Under the pieces are notes generated by a model. The model searched no databases and had not been told where the DNA came from. It was given only the letters and a program-made list of their open reading frames with translations. From positions 1 to 54,309 of the forward strand of contig DBPX01000004.1 of assembly GCA_002305045.1 (NCBI GenBank): a stretch of 54,309 nucleotides of DNA, given 5' to 3'. A program made the position numbers and the translations under genes. Shown here in pieces: positions 38,666-47,471 of this stretch (positions are counted from its first letter, which is position 1; every line of letters starts with the position of its first letter). This stretch comes from Ruminococcus sp. UBA1409. GTDB taxonomy: Bacteria; Bacillota; Clostridia; Oscillospirales; Ruminococcaceae.

Positions 38666-39395
38666 TTACTTTTTCCTCCTTTAATCCCCTTGAGTATTTT
38701 ATCTTAGGAAGCAGGTAGACGGCTGCGTAGCCGACGGCGCAAAGAGCCGCAGCGGCTATGACATCTATAATGGAATGCTGCTTCATAAATACTGTTGAGA
38801 TTGATATCAAGAACGCCGCTATTCCAAACGAGAGCTTAAAGCCGGGAGAGGAGAATCTTTCGGTGTCCCAGGCGGCTAGCATGGCAGCCACAGAGCCGAT
38901 TACATGGATGGACGGGCAGACATTCGTGTTGGTGTCAAACTCGTAAAAGGAGGCTATGAACCTTGTCAAAGGGTTGTCCCTGGGAAAAGCCTCCGGCCTT
39001 AGCTCCTGGCAGTTGGGATAGAGTATGTATATAATTATCGTGACGGTATAGGTGAAAATTATAAATCTCATCATCCTGACAAAGGCGTCGGAGTTGAATA
39101 AAAGCGTGTAGCCCAGCGTCCCGACGAGGTATACAAACCAGAACATATAGGGAATCAGAAACAACTCGCAAAAGGGAATCAAATCGTCAAGCCCGGTGTA
39201 GATTACATTCCAGCTCTTAGGAGTGTAAAATCTCTCCATAAATAAAAACGCAAGACCGAATACCGGCCAGAAGATTAGATATAAAAGATAGGAAAACTCT
39301 CCCTTAAGCTTGCTTAAACGAAAGCTCCGATAATCTATAAGCCTGTCGGCGGGACGGGGAGTATTTTTGTTTAGGGTAATCGCAGTGGTACTCAT
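38649..39395 (-). CDS. PAP2-family membrane phosphatase (248 aa)
   Basis: An integral PAP2 protein that probably dephosphorylates a lipid phosphate such as phosphatidic acid or an isoprenoid pyrophosphate. Six transmembrane helices and the catalytic motifs CPSIHVIGSVAAM (PSxH) and KQHSIIDVIAAAA (His...Asp) are visible. The first motif (KxxxxxxRP) is not obvious. The arrangement in an operon with PlsY and a glycolipid synthase points to diacylglycerol supply, because PAP2 activity makes the DAG that UgtP-type enzymes use. That link is inferred. Confidence 0.87.
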   Translation of the reverse strand: MSTTAITLNKNTPRPADRLIDYRSFRLSKLKGEFSYLLYLIFWPVFGLAFLFMERFYTPKSWNVIYTGLDDLIPFCELFLIPYMFWFVYLVGTLGYTLLFNSDAFVRMMRFIIFTYTVTIIIYILYPNCQELRPEAFPRDNPLTRFIASFYEFDTNTNVCPSIHVIGSVAAMLAAWDTERFSSPGFKLSFGIAAFLISISTVFMKQHSIIDVIAAAALCAVGYAAVYLLPKIKYSRGLKEEKVNEKVS

Positions 39396-39433
39396 TTTTT
39401 TGGTAGGTTACAGCTCCTTAACGCTAATTTCCT

Positions 39434-39937
39434 TTAGTATTTCATTCCGTCAAGGCTCTTAACAGCGGCTGACGGCTCCGGCGTCCTGCCGGGAAGCCTG
39501 AGAAGCTTTTTAAGCCTCGGACGGTTGTATCTTTGGATTATGACATAGACAAGGTTTACAATAAAGTACAAAATCGAGACGGCAGCTCCGCCGGGCCCCT
39601 CCCATATGGATATGCAGCCGAAGCCGGCTATCATAAGAAAGCTATGTACAGCCTCCGCAATACAGGTCTCCCTTATCATGGTGCTTATCCAGTCTGCGTC
39701 GGAGGAGAGCATCTTTTTGGCCGGGATGAGCTTTTTTAGAATCCTGCTCATGTCCGGCAGGAGATTCTGCCAGCTCTTAATCCTAAGCCTGTTATAGACG
39801 GCGCCGTTTTTCTCGCACTCGAAGGAGTTAAAGGGGAATCTTTCGGGGTCTATCCAGCTCTTTGGAGTAAGCCTTCCAGTGAAGAAGGTAACGGTGCCCA
39901 GCAGGGCAAAGTATATAAGACAGTGTATAAGCTCCAT
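39434..39937 (-). CDS. CrtO-like glycosyl-4,4'-diaponeurosporenoate acyltransferase family protein (167 aa)
   Basis: The sequence shows RLTPKSWIDPERFPFNSFEC, YNRLRIKSWQNLLPDMSRIL, MIRETCIAEAVHSFLMIAGF and a last hydrophobic stretch. This matches the CrtO acyltransferase family from staphyloxanthin synthesis, which acylates a glycosylated lipid. No carotenoid genes are present in the window, so the acceptor here is probably a glycolipid, which would suit the UgtP-like enzyme in the same operon. ATG 39937 has GAGGTG upstream; the frame to 39982 is not needed. It is the first gene of the operon. Confidence 0.8.
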   Translation of the reverse strand: MELIHCLIYFALLGTVTFFTGRLTPKSWIDPERFPFNSFECEKNGAVYNRLRIKSWQNLLPDMSRILKKLIPAKKMLSSDADWISTMIRETCIAEAVHSFLMIAGFGCISIWEGPGGAAVSILYFIVNLVYVIIQRYNRPRLKKLLRLPGRTPEPSAAVKSLDGMKY

Positions 39938-40058
39938 ATTGCACCTCGAAAAGCGGGAGGGGATAATGCCGCAGCCTCCCATAATCTAGTTTACAATATA
40001 AATCATATACCCCTTAAATCAATTTAACTTCAACTCAGCCTCAATATTTGTTGAGACT

Positions 40059-41234
40059 CTAGGATTTTTTGTCAATTGGAAGCTCTACGGTAAAGGCAGC
40101 TCCTCCGCCCTCGCGGTTCTGCGCCCTGACCGAGCCTCCGACAAGCTCCAAAATCCCTGACACTATAGCCAGCCCCAGACCGTTCCCCTCCTCCTTGTGG
40201 GAGGAATCCGCCTGATAGAACCTGTCAAAGATGTGCTTGATAGCCTCCTCGGGGATGCCAGGACCCCTGTCCAGCACCGTAAAGATCACCCTGTCGTTTC
40301 TTTCAAACAGGCCGACGGTGACGCTTCCTCCCTTAGGGGAGAACTTGACGGCGTTTCCTATGAGGTTGTCAAAGACCTGCATTAAAAGCTCCTCGTTGCC
40401 GTAATACTCGATGCTCTCAAGCTCTGCCGAGATGTCAAGCTCCTTTGGCTCCCAGACAGGCTCTAGGGATATTATCGACCGCCTCACCTGCTCGTCAAGA
40501 CGGTAGTACGACCTCTTTGACTGTATGACCTGGTTGTCGACCTTGGAAAGAAGCAGGATATTTCCTACCAGTGCGGAGAGCCTTTTTGTGTTGTACAAAA
40601 TCTTTTTTATGTACTCGCTTTCCTCCCCGGAGGAATCGGTGCAGCCCTGGAGCAGGGTAGCATAGCCCTCGATTGCGCTTATCGGGGTTTTGAACTCGTG
40701 GGAGACATTGGAGATAAAATCGGTCTGCAAAACCTCGGTTGCCCCAAGCTCCGACGCCATCAGGTTGAAGTTGGCGTTTATGTTCTCGACCTCACGGTAG
40801 CTTGACTTTTCATCCAGCCTGACATCGAAGTCGCCGGCAGCCACCTTGTTCATAGCCTCGCCAAGCCGCCTTATCGGGACTAAGAGGTCCCTTCCTATGA
40901 AATAGGCGATGACATAGCCTATTGAAAAGCTTATTATAAAGAAGAGGGTGAGGATAGAGATGTCCATAGTGTAGTGAAACGCCAGCTTCAGCACCACGGA
41001 CAAAAGCCAGTTGATGGCAAAAACACAGAGGATGTCCGCCATTACCATCATGGTAAAGCGGAACTGCAGGCTTAGCTTCGCCTTCTTTTTTTCTTCTGAG
41101 GGCTTTCGCCGTCCTGACGGCTTGCTTATTTTATCTTTTTCTTCCAAAACGGAGTCCGCTTTTAAAACAGACTCCGCCTCGGCTTTATTCCTTCCGGCGT
41201 CATCAATGCTAATGCCGCAAGACTTCTTTTTCAT
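40059..41234 (-). CDS. Sensor histidine kinase (391 aa)
   Basis: A membrane kinase paired with the next response regulator. A ~50-residue polar N-terminus precedes two transmembrane helices with a very short external loop, so it may sense within the membrane. HAMP follows (GRDLLVPIRRLGEAMNKVAA). Then come the His box ISNVSHEFKTPISAIEGYAT, the N box DNLIGNAVKFSPKGGS, G1 VLDRGPGIPEE, F box HIFDRFYQAD and G2 EEGNGLGLAIVSGI. The start overlaps the regulator stop by four bases. The stimulus is unknown. The adjacent lipid operon and wall-associated transglutaminase gene suggest an envelope signal, by context only. Confidence 0.95.
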   Translation of the reverse strand: MKKKSCGISIDDAGRNKAEAESVLKADSVLEEKDKISKPSGRRKPSEEKKKAKLSLQFRFTMMVMADILCVFAINWLLSVVLKLAFHYTMDISILTLFFIISFSIGYVIAYFIGRDLLVPIRRLGEAMNKVAAGDFDVRLDEKSSYREVENINANFNLMASELGATEVLQTDFISNVSHEFKTPISAIEGYATLLQGCTDSSGEESEYIKKILYNTKRLSALVGNILLLSKVDNQVIQSKRSYYRLDEQVRRSIISLEPVWEPKELDISAELESIEYYGNEELLMQVFDNLIGNAVKFSPKGGSVTVGLFERNDRVIFTVLDRGPGIPEEAIKHIFDRFYQADSSHKEEGNGLGLAIVSGILELVGGSVRAQNREGGGAAFTVELPIDKKS

Positions 41235-41902
41235 AGCTTGACCACCTTGTAGCCCACCCCTCGCAGGGTGACTATTTTAAAATCCTGATTCGATTTAAGG
41301 CGCTCCCTCAGCCTCGCTATGTGGACATCAAGGGTGTGAGAGTCCGCCTCGCTGTCATATCCCCAGATGTCGTCCATAAGCTGCTGACGGGTGAATATCC
41401 TCCCGGGATAGGATGCCATCTTGTAAAGGAGCATAAACTCCTTCTGAGGAAGAATAATCCTTTCCTGCCCGAAGCTAACCGTCAGACAGTCGTATTCAAG
41501 GACGGTGCCGCCTATTGTCTGCCTGCGCTCGCTTATCATCTGGGCACGCCTCAGGAGTGCACCGACCTTTAGTACCATCTCGTTTACATTGACCGGCTTT
41601 ATCATGTAATCGTCCGTCCCGGAGGCATAACCCCTTTGCATATCGTCAAAGGCGTTTTTAGCGGTAATCATGAGCGCCGGGAGGGTAATTCCAGCCTCCC
41701 TAAGCTCCTTTATGAGGGAGTAGCCGTCCATAACCGGCATCATGACATCTGTTATGATGAGGTCGTAATAGCCGTTTTCCAGCTCGTCAAGAGCCTCGGC
41801 TCCGTTGGAGACTCCCCGGACGGTGTAGCCGTTTTTTGTAAGGACATGGGAAAATAGCTGTCTAAGCTCGGCGTCGTCCTCAGCTATTAAAATCTTAAAC
41901 AT
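41231..41902 (-). CDS. OmpR-family response regulator (223 aa)
   Basis: The receiver domain begins FKILIAEDDAELRQLF with the acidic pair, has the phospho-acceptor Asp in YDLIITDVMMPVMDGYSLI and the conserved Lys in MIKPVNVNEMV. The winged-helix output domain reads LPQKEFMLLYKMASYPGRIF, TRQQLMDDIWGYDSEADSHT and TLRGVGYKV. It is encoded just ahead of its kinase. Target genes are not shown by the sequence. Confidence 0.96.
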   Translation of the reverse strand: MFKILIAEDDAELRQLFSHVLTKNGYTVRGVSNGAEALDELENGYYDLIITDVMMPVMDGYSLIKELREAGITLPALMITAKNAFDDMQRGYASGTDDYMIKPVNVNEMVLKVGALLRRAQMISERRQTIGGTVLEYDCLTVSFGQERIILPQKEFMLLYKMASYPGRIFTRQQLMDDIWGYDSEADSHTLDVHIARLRERLKSNQDFKIVTLRGVGYKVVKL

Positions 41903-41968
41903 CCGGGCACACCTCCCTGCGTTTTCAGTCGGACTAAAGCCGGCGAGCCTGTCACTTCGGCTTGGTAA

Positions 41969-43711
41969 TTACGGCGTCTTACTTAAAATCGCCTGATTAT
42001 ACATGTGGTTATAATCTCTTATGCTCACGCCCAAGCCGTCTGAGTAGCCGTAGTAGCTCTTTAGACCGTTAAGCGTATCGCTGTTTACGCCCTGCCTGCC
42101 TAGGATTCCGTTTAACAGATAATCCGACATCGAAAGATAGAACGAGCTGACGCCGCTCCATGCGTCCTCGGACGGCGGGACTGAATTTATGTACTGCGAG
42201 CCGCTGTTAAATACGAACAGCTCGGAGCTTAAGCCGCTTAGCATATTGGGGTCGGTCTTGCACTGGTCGGGGAAGTAAAGAAGAAGCGACTGGCTCTTGT
42301 TTCCCGATAGTATCCTAGAGCCGATAAGAGCTGTAGAATCGGGGATAGATAGCATTGTCAGACTTGAGCCGCTGAAGGCGTTATCCCCAAGAAGCTTAAA
42401 GCCGTCCGGCAGTATAACGGTGCCAAGGGAGGTATTGCTAAACGAGCTGTCGCCTATTTCCTTTAGTCTTGACGGCATATTAACGCCAGAAAGCGAGCTG
42501 CAGCCGTAAAACGCCTTGTCGCCGATTCTCTCTACGCTGTCGGGGAGGGTGACGGCTGTCGCCCTTGTAAAGCCGGAGAAGGCGTTTGAGGGTATGAAGC
42601 CCGGGCTCCCGGTGACTACTATTTCGGTGGCGGTGCCTTTGTATCTCGACCATGAGTATACAGATTTTTTAGGCAGCGGGAAGTCGTACTCTGCGTTAAC
42701 GGTTAAAACTCCGTTGCTGAAACTATAGCTGACCTCCTCATACGAAAATGCAGTATCTGACATCGGGTAGGCGGCGTTGAACTCATCGGTGCTGTACTCC
42801 TCTAGCCTTGTATGACTGCCGGTATCGTTATTCTCGAAGGTATCCATCGACTTTAGGAAGTAGTTATAGCGTCCGAGAACCTCAAGATATTCGGCGTCCC
42901 AGGTGGAGTCTACATTGTAGTACCTGCCGTCCAGCCTGACGATATTCCAGCCGTGGTCGCTGCTGGCGATATACCTTGCGTCGACTCCCGCCATAAGGCA
43001 GAGGCGGTAGAACAAAAGGGCATAGCCCTGGCAGACCGCAGTGCCGTTTATGAGTGCGGCGTAGGCGGTGTGCTTTAGCTTATAGCTGGAATTGTTTAGA
43101 TTATCATAGTCATATGTCACATTTTCGGTTATGTAGTCATATATTTTGCGGACCTTGCGGTAGTCCGAGCAGCCGTCAAGGTCAAGCTCGCTGTAGAGCC
43201 TGTTTATAGCGTCGTCAAGCTCTTTTTCCTGCTCTGCGGTGGTGTAGTAGCTTATGTAGAGGGTATTCGTGTAGGTTACGCCATCGTAGGAGTATCCAAC
43301 TCTTGCGGAGCCGTAGCTCCAGGCTATGTAGTCGCCAAAGACGGGGTTTCCTGTGTGCTGGCATACAAGGTCCATATAGTGGTCGACTCTGCCGTTGACT
43401 ATAACCGACTCCCTCGAGCCAAAGCTTATTGTCGCCTCCCTGTTGGCAAACTGCTGTCTTACATAGTCAAGGCTCCCCTCGAGAGTGTCAAAGTAAGGAA
43501 CACTCCCGGCGCTGTCTCCCGAGGAGTAGACCTCGTGAGAGTAGCTGTAATGGCTCTGCTCCTCGTCTGCATATAGAGGATTGACATAGTACACCCACTC
43601 ACTTTTTCTTCCAGACTCAGCAAATGCGGTTATACATACGGCGTTTGCGAGAATAATAGCACAGATAAAAGCGGCTAAAAGCCTATAAAACCTTCCCTTT
43701 GGCTTAGACAT
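41969..43711 (-). CDS. Secreted transglutaminase-like protein with BspA-type LRRs (580 aa)
   Basis: A secretion signal is visible (RLLAAFICAIILANAVCITA then FAESG). A transglutaminase-like fold follows, with the triad region GTAVCQGYALLFYRLCLMAG (Cys), ASSDHGWNIVRLDGRYYNVD (His) and DSTWD (Asp). The C-terminal half contains LRR_5/BspA-type repeats (AVTLPDSVERIGDKAFYGCS, GVNMPSRLKEIGDSSFS, TVILPDGFKLLGDNAFSG). No LPxTG anchor is seen. Similar proteins in gut Clostridia are thought to process or bind surface peptides. Own promoter upstream; next to the two-component genes. Confidence 0.88.
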   Translation of the reverse strand: MSKPKGRFYRLLAAFICAIILANAVCITAFAESGRKSEWVYYVNPLYADEEQSHYSYSHEVYSSGDSAGSVPYFDTLEGSLDYVRQQFANREATISFGSRESVIVNGRVDHYMDLVCQHTGNPVFGDYIAWSYGSARVGYSYDGVTYTNTLYISYYTTAEQEKELDDAINRLYSELDLDGCSDYRKVRKIYDYITENVTYDYDNLNNSSYKLKHTAYAALINGTAVCQGYALLFYRLCLMAGVDARYIASSDHGWNIVRLDGRYYNVDSTWDAEYLEVLGRYNYFLKSMDTFENNDTGSHTRLEEYSTDEFNAAYPMSDTAFSYEEVSYSFSNGVLTVNAEYDFPLPKKSVYSWSRYKGTATEIVVTGSPGFIPSNAFSGFTRATAVTLPDSVERIGDKAFYGCSSLSGVNMPSRLKEIGDSSFSNTSLGTVILPDGFKLLGDNAFSGSSLTMLSIPDSTALIGSRILSGNKSQSLLLYFPDQCKTDPNMLSGLSSELFVFNSGSQYINSVPPSEDAWSGVSSFYLSMSDYLLNGILGRQGVNSDTLNGLKSYYGYSDGLGVSIRDYNHMYNQAILSKTP

Positions 43712-43802
43712 AGATAATCCTCCCGTTTGTGATTAAAATAGTAAATCGGTCCGACTCCCTGCAGGAAGTCAAAAAAGCTCAAAAATGCACAGTCCTATCT
43801 GA

Positions 43803-43831
43803 ATTATACTATGATAAAGGGCTTTTGTCAA
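43803..43831 (-). promoter_or_regulatory. Promoter of the transglutaminase-LRR gene
   Basis: On the minus strand TTGACA (43826-43831), a 17-base spacer and TATAAT (43803-43808) are perfect consensus, with a ~90-base leader. Confidence 0.85.
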
Positions 43832-43901
43832 CAATTTAGACCTGCTCAAGGGGCTTTTTTATCCTCCTTTCGGCTAAGATATTTTTGAGTGCCGGAGGGT
43901 A

Positions 43902-43931
43902 TTGACAATATACCCCCATAGGGTATATAAT
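43902..43931 (+). promoter_or_regulatory. CsoR-controlled promoter of the copper operon
   Basis: TTGACA (43902-43907) and TATAAT (43926-43931) are 18 bases apart. Overlapping them is TATACCC-CCATA-GGGTATA (43909-43927), a palindrome with GC-rich centre typical of CsoR sites. It lies between the two promoter boxes, so apo-CsoR would block initiation and copper would release it. Confidence 0.88.
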
Positions 43932-43970
43932 CGTAAAGAAAACAAATACCGTATGTCTGGAGGGCAGGCT

Positions 43971-44318
43971 ATGACAGAGAATAAAAACAGCAAATCATGC
44001 AGCATGTCGGAGCCGTGCAGATGCTTTAACGAGGGCGGCAGAAGAAAAACAAGGAGGGAGCCAAGGACAAAGAAGCTTCTTTTAAACCGTCTTAAAAGGA
44101 TAGAGGGTCAGCTCCACGGTCTTGTAAGGATGCTGGAGGAGGACGCCTACTGCAACGATATTCTGATACAGTCTGCGGCTGTGAGCGCAGCTATAAGGGC
44201 GTTTAACAAGGAGCTTCTTGACGAGCACATAAGGGGCTGCGTCGCAGGGGACATTAAAAACGGCAGGGACGAGATATTCGACGAGCTGAGCGAGACCCTA
44301 AGAATGCTCATAAGATAG
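43971..44318 (+). CDS. csoR: CsoR-family copper-sensing repressor (115 aa)
   Basis: An all-helical repressor with the Cu(I) triad: LKRIEGQLHGLVRMLEEDAY then CNDILIQSAAVSAAIRAFNK (first Cys), and LLDEHIRGCVAG (His and second Cys). The N-terminal 30 residues are an extra Cys-containing tail (SCSMSEPCRC). ATG 43971 has GGAGG upstream; the longer frame from 43902 starts in the promoter itself. It is cotranscribed with copA nine bases downstream and has a matching operator at the promoter, so autoregulation by copper is strongly suggested. Confidence 0.93.
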   Translation: MTENKNSKSCSMSEPCRCFNEGGRRKTRREPRTKKLLLNRLKRIEGQLHGLVRMLEEDAYCNDILIQSAAVSAAIRAFNKELLDEHIRGCVAGDIKNGRDEIFDELSETLRMLIR

Positions 44319-44327
44319 GAGGTCATT

Positions 44328-46967
44328 ATGCTAAGCGTGGCTGATAATGGAAATAAAACGAATGCTGACAGCTCCAGCAGCAGGTCAGGAGCGGTTGATG
44401 CGAGGGACTTTTCGGTAAAGGGGATGAGCTGTGCCGCCTGCTCCTCGAGGGTGGAAAGGGCTGTTTCCTCGCTGGAGGGAGTGAGCGAGTGCTCGGTGAG
44501 CCTTCTTACAAACTCTATGAGGCTAAAGGGCAGCGTATCCGACGAGGAGGTAATAAGCGCTGTTGAAAAGGCAGGCTATCATGCCGAAAGAAAGGGCGTG
44601 GAGGGCAAAAAGCCGTCCTCTCCCGACAGTGAGACGCTAAAGGACACCGAGACTCCCGTGCTGAAAAGAAGGCTGATTTTATCGCTGGGATTCCTGATGG
44701 CAATAGTATATCTTACCATGGGAAACGGTATGCTGGGACTCCCCGTCCCCGACTTCATAGCGAAAAATCCAGCCGCCGGAGGGCTTTTGCAGCTCCTTCT
44801 CTCGGCAATAGTCATGATTATAAACAAAAAGTTCTTTACAAGCGGCTTCAAGGCGCTTTTCCACCGTGCCCCCAATATGGACACCCTGGTGGCGCTCGGC
44901 TCGATGTCGAGCTTTGTCTGGAGCGTATTCTCCCTGTTCATGGTGTTAGAGGGTCAGCGCACGGAAAATTTAGAGCTTGTGACAAGCTATTCCTCGGAGT
45001 TTTACTTTGAGTCCTGCGCCATGATACTGACTCTTATTACAGTAGGAAAGCTTTTGGAGGCAAGGTCCAAGGGGAGAACTGCGGACGCCATAAGGGGACT
45101 TATCGAGCTTGCCCCCAAGCAGGCAAGAATAGTCGTAGACGGAGCCGAGAGGCTTGTCCCTGTGGAGTCGGTAAAGGCGGGAGATATCTTCATTGTAAAG
45201 GCGGGAGAATCCGTCCCGGTCGACGGCGTGGTTATATCAGGCTCCGGCTCTTTAAACGAGTCCGCCCTCACCGGCGAGAGCATACCAGTCGATAAATCTG
45301 CGGAGGATAGGGTATACGCCGCCTCTATAAGCCTTTCCGGGCATATAGTCTGCCGGGCTGAGCGTGTCGGGGAGGATACCACCCTTTCTAGGATAATCGC
45401 CCTTGTGAGCGAGACCTCTGCGACTAAGGCTCCGATTGCAAAGACGGCTGACAGGGTTTCGGGAGTCTTTGTCCCCGTGGTAATTACCCTGTCTGTTTTG
45501 ACCCTTGCCGTCTGGCTGATTATCGGCAGGGATATCGGCTTTAGCCTATCAAGAGCCATATCGGTGCTTGTCATAAGCTGTCCCTGCGCCTTAGGACTTG
45601 CCACGCCGGTCGCCATAATGGTAGGAAGCGGAGTCGGAGCGAGAAACGGCATACTCTTTAAGACCGCCCTTTCCCTCGAGGAGACCGGCAAGGCTGACAA
45701 AATAGTCCTTGACAAAACCGGCACGGTAACCACGGGCAGACCTGTGGTCACCGATATCATCCCGGCGGAGGGAGTGAGCAGGGAGCGGCTTTTGAGCATG
45801 GCTGTTTCCTTAGAGGACAAAAGCTCCCATCCTCTTGCAAGGGCGGTTGTAAGCCTTGCGGACTCTGAGAAAATAGAGCTTTTTGAAGCCTCCGACTTTA
45901 AAACCCACGATGGAAGCGGAGTTAGTGCGGCAATAGACGGCATGAGCGTCCTTGGAGGAAGTCTTAGATATATTTCGGGCATTGTAAGCCTTGATGCGGC
46001 TGTTGCGTCAGTATGCCAAAGCCTCAGCGAGAAGGGCAAAACTCCGCTTCTTTTCTCGGCGGAGGATAGGCTTTTAGGAATAATAGCGGTTGCGGATTCC
46101 ATCAAGGAGGACAGCCCGGAGGCGGTCGCTCAGCTAAAGGAGCTTGGACTCGAGGTCATAATGCTCACCGGCGACAACGAGGCGACAGCCCGTGCAATAG
46201 GGGCCGTCGCAGGTGTTGACAGGGTGATAGCCGGAGTCCTCCCAGACGGCAAGGAGAGAGTGGTAAGAGAGCTTATGGAGGGCGGCAGCCATGTCATCAT
46301 GGTAGGGGACGGCATCAACGACGCTCCGGCGCTCACAAGAGCAGACATCGGAATAGCGATAGGCGCAGGCTCGGATATAGCCATAGATTCTGCCGATGTA
46401 GTTTTGATGAAGTCCAGCCTGAAGGACGCCTGTGCGGCGATAAGGCTCAGCAGATATACCCTTAGAAATATCAAGGAAAACCTTTTCTGGGCGTTTATCT
46501 ATAATATGATAGGAATACCCCTTGCCATGGGTGCGCTGTCATGGGCAGGGCTGACCCTTAGCCCGATGTTCGGAGCGGCAGCCATGAGCCTTTCAAGCTT
46601 CTGCGTGGTGAGCAACGCCCTTAGGCTGAATCTCTGCAAAATATACAGGTCCGGCGGGAAAGACGGGTCAAGGGCTCAACCTACGGCTGCAGCTAAGCCT
46701 TCGGGCTTGGAGATAGAAAGCAAAACAAATTCTGAAAAGGAGAATAAGAAAATGAGCATCGAGAAAACAATTTACATCGAGGGCATGATGTGCTCGCACT
46801 GCGAGAATCATGTAAAGACTGCGCTCAAGGCGGTCCCCGGAGTGCTGGAGGCGACTGCCAGCCACACCGACAAAAGGGCTGTTGTCACCCTCTCGCAGGA
46901 GGTAGACGGCGAGCTTCTCAAAAAAGCGGTCGAGGAGCAGGGCTATTCCGTCACTAAAATAGACTAG
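44328..46967 (+). CDS. copA: Copper P1B ATPase with fused C-terminal CopZ domain (879 aa)
   Basis: A Cu(I) exporter. An N-terminal HMA domain (GMSCAAC, Cys 35/38) precedes the core. TGESIPVDKSAE (actuator), SCPCALGLATPVAIMVGSGV (CPC plus ALGLATP, the copper signature), LDKTGTVTTG (phosphorylated Asp), KSSHPLA and GDGINDAPALTRADIGIAIG follow. Two last helices end near 770, followed by a ~35-residue polar linker. From residue 809 a second HMA domain follows (IEGMMCSHCENHVKTALKAV, Cys 822/825), which resembles the separate chaperone CopZ. It appears to be a CopA-CopZ fusion. It is induced with csoR from the CsoR operator. Confidence 0.94.
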   Translation: MLSVADNGNKTNADSSSSRSGAVDARDFSVKGMSCAACSSRVERAVSSLEGVSECSVSLLTNSMRLKGSVSDEEVISAVEKAGYHAERKGVEGKKPSSPDSETLKDTETPVLKRRLILSLGFLMAIVYLTMGNGMLGLPVPDFIAKNPAAGGLLQLLLSAIVMIINKKFFTSGFKALFHRAPNMDTLVALGSMSSFVWSVFSLFMVLEGQRTENLELVTSYSSEFYFESCAMILTLITVGKLLEARSKGRTADAIRGLIELAPKQARIVVDGAERLVPVESVKAGDIFIVKAGESVPVDGVVISGSGSLNESALTGESIPVDKSAEDRVYAASISLSGHIVCRAERVGEDTTLSRIIALVSETSATKAPIAKTADRVSGVFVPVVITLSVLTLAVWLIIGRDIGFSLSRAISVLVISCPCALGLATPVAIMVGSGVGARNGILFKTALSLEETGKADKIVLDKTGTVTTGRPVVTDIIPAEGVSRERLLSMAVSLEDKSSHPLARAVVSLADSEKIELFEASDFKTHDGSGVSAAIDGMSVLGGSLRYISGIVSLDAAVASVCQSLSEKGKTPLLFSAEDRLLGIIAVADSIKEDSPEAVAQLKELGLEVIMLTGDNEATARAIGAVAGVDRVIAGVLPDGKERVVRELMEGGSHVIMVGDGINDAPALTRADIGIAIGAGSDIAIDSADVVLMKSSLKDACAAIRLSRYTLRNIKENLFWAFIYNMIGIPLAMGALSWAGLTLSPMFGAAAMSLSSFCVVSNALRLNLCKIYRSGGKDGSRAQPTAAAKPSGLEIESKTNSEKENKKMSIEKTIYIEGMMCSHCENHVKTALKAVPGVLEATASHTDKRAVVTLSQEVDGELLKKAVEEQGYSVTKID
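46752..46967 (+). other. copZ: Possible internal start giving a free CopZ-like chaperone (71 aa)
   Basis: Inside copA, AAAAGGAG lies ten bases before ATG 46752, in frame with the C-terminal HMA domain. Translation from here would give a 71-residue protein starting MSIEKTIYIEGMMCSHC, the typical size and start of CopZ. Either the signal is a relic of a once-separate gene or one locus makes both forms. Not proven. Confidence 0.5.
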
Positions 46968-46995
46968 CCCTTGGCTTCTAAAGGGGACAAATTAA

Positions 46996-47040
46996 GGCTT
47001 CAGCGGGGGAATTTGCTCTCCCGCCGGAGCCCTTTGCTTT
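46996..47040 (+). terminator. Probable terminator after copA
   Basis: GGCT and GCGGG pair with CCCGC and AGCC in a bulged stem, followed by a T-rich but interrupted stretch (CTTTGCTTT). It lies about 30 bases after the copA stop. Confidence 0.5.
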
Positions 47041-47092
47041 GTATGTAGGGTCACGGACAGTAAATTAAAAAGGTCGGGAAAAAGCCCTCTGG

Positions 47093-47452
47093 CTACTGCT
47101 CCTTCTGAGCGCTTGCGGCTCCCGCTCTTTTTAACAGCTCGGACATTTCCTCCGGCGACTCCTTCATCCCACGCTCAAACCACTGCTCTATCCAGCCGTA
47201 AAGCCCGTAGGCTATAAACGCCGCCTGATACGCCTGTATTCCCGACATGCCGGGCTTAGGTCCGCAGGCAGACCTTATGCTCTCAAGATTAAGATAGGAA
47301 AGTCCCTGACGGTGAAGCAGCATGAAAACATTCCGCTCCTTGTAATAGTGCTCGAAAAGAGCCTTTGTGAAGTCAAAATCGGGCTTTGCGATGGAGTCAA
47401 GCCACCAGCAGTCAAGCCGCCTCTTTAGCTCTCGGGATACGACCTCCTCCAT
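47093..47452 (-). pseudogene. TetR-family regulator, C-terminal fragment (119 aa)
   Basis: The sequence FTKALFEHYYKERNVFMLLH and GLSYLNLESIRSAC, with GIQAYQAAFIAYGLYGWIEQ and WFERGMKESPEEMSELL, matches the ligand-binding C-terminal domain of a TetR subfamily (TetR_C_8-like). The N-terminal HTH (~60 residues) is missing, so it cannot bind DNA as written. The break lies at about 47453-47475. Directly on the other side, on the plus strand, is the C-terminal end of an alpha/beta hydrolase. The two look like the remains of divergent genes whose starts were deleted. Confidence 0.75.
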
Positions 47453-47471
47453 GTGGGTAGGAGAGGACTCC

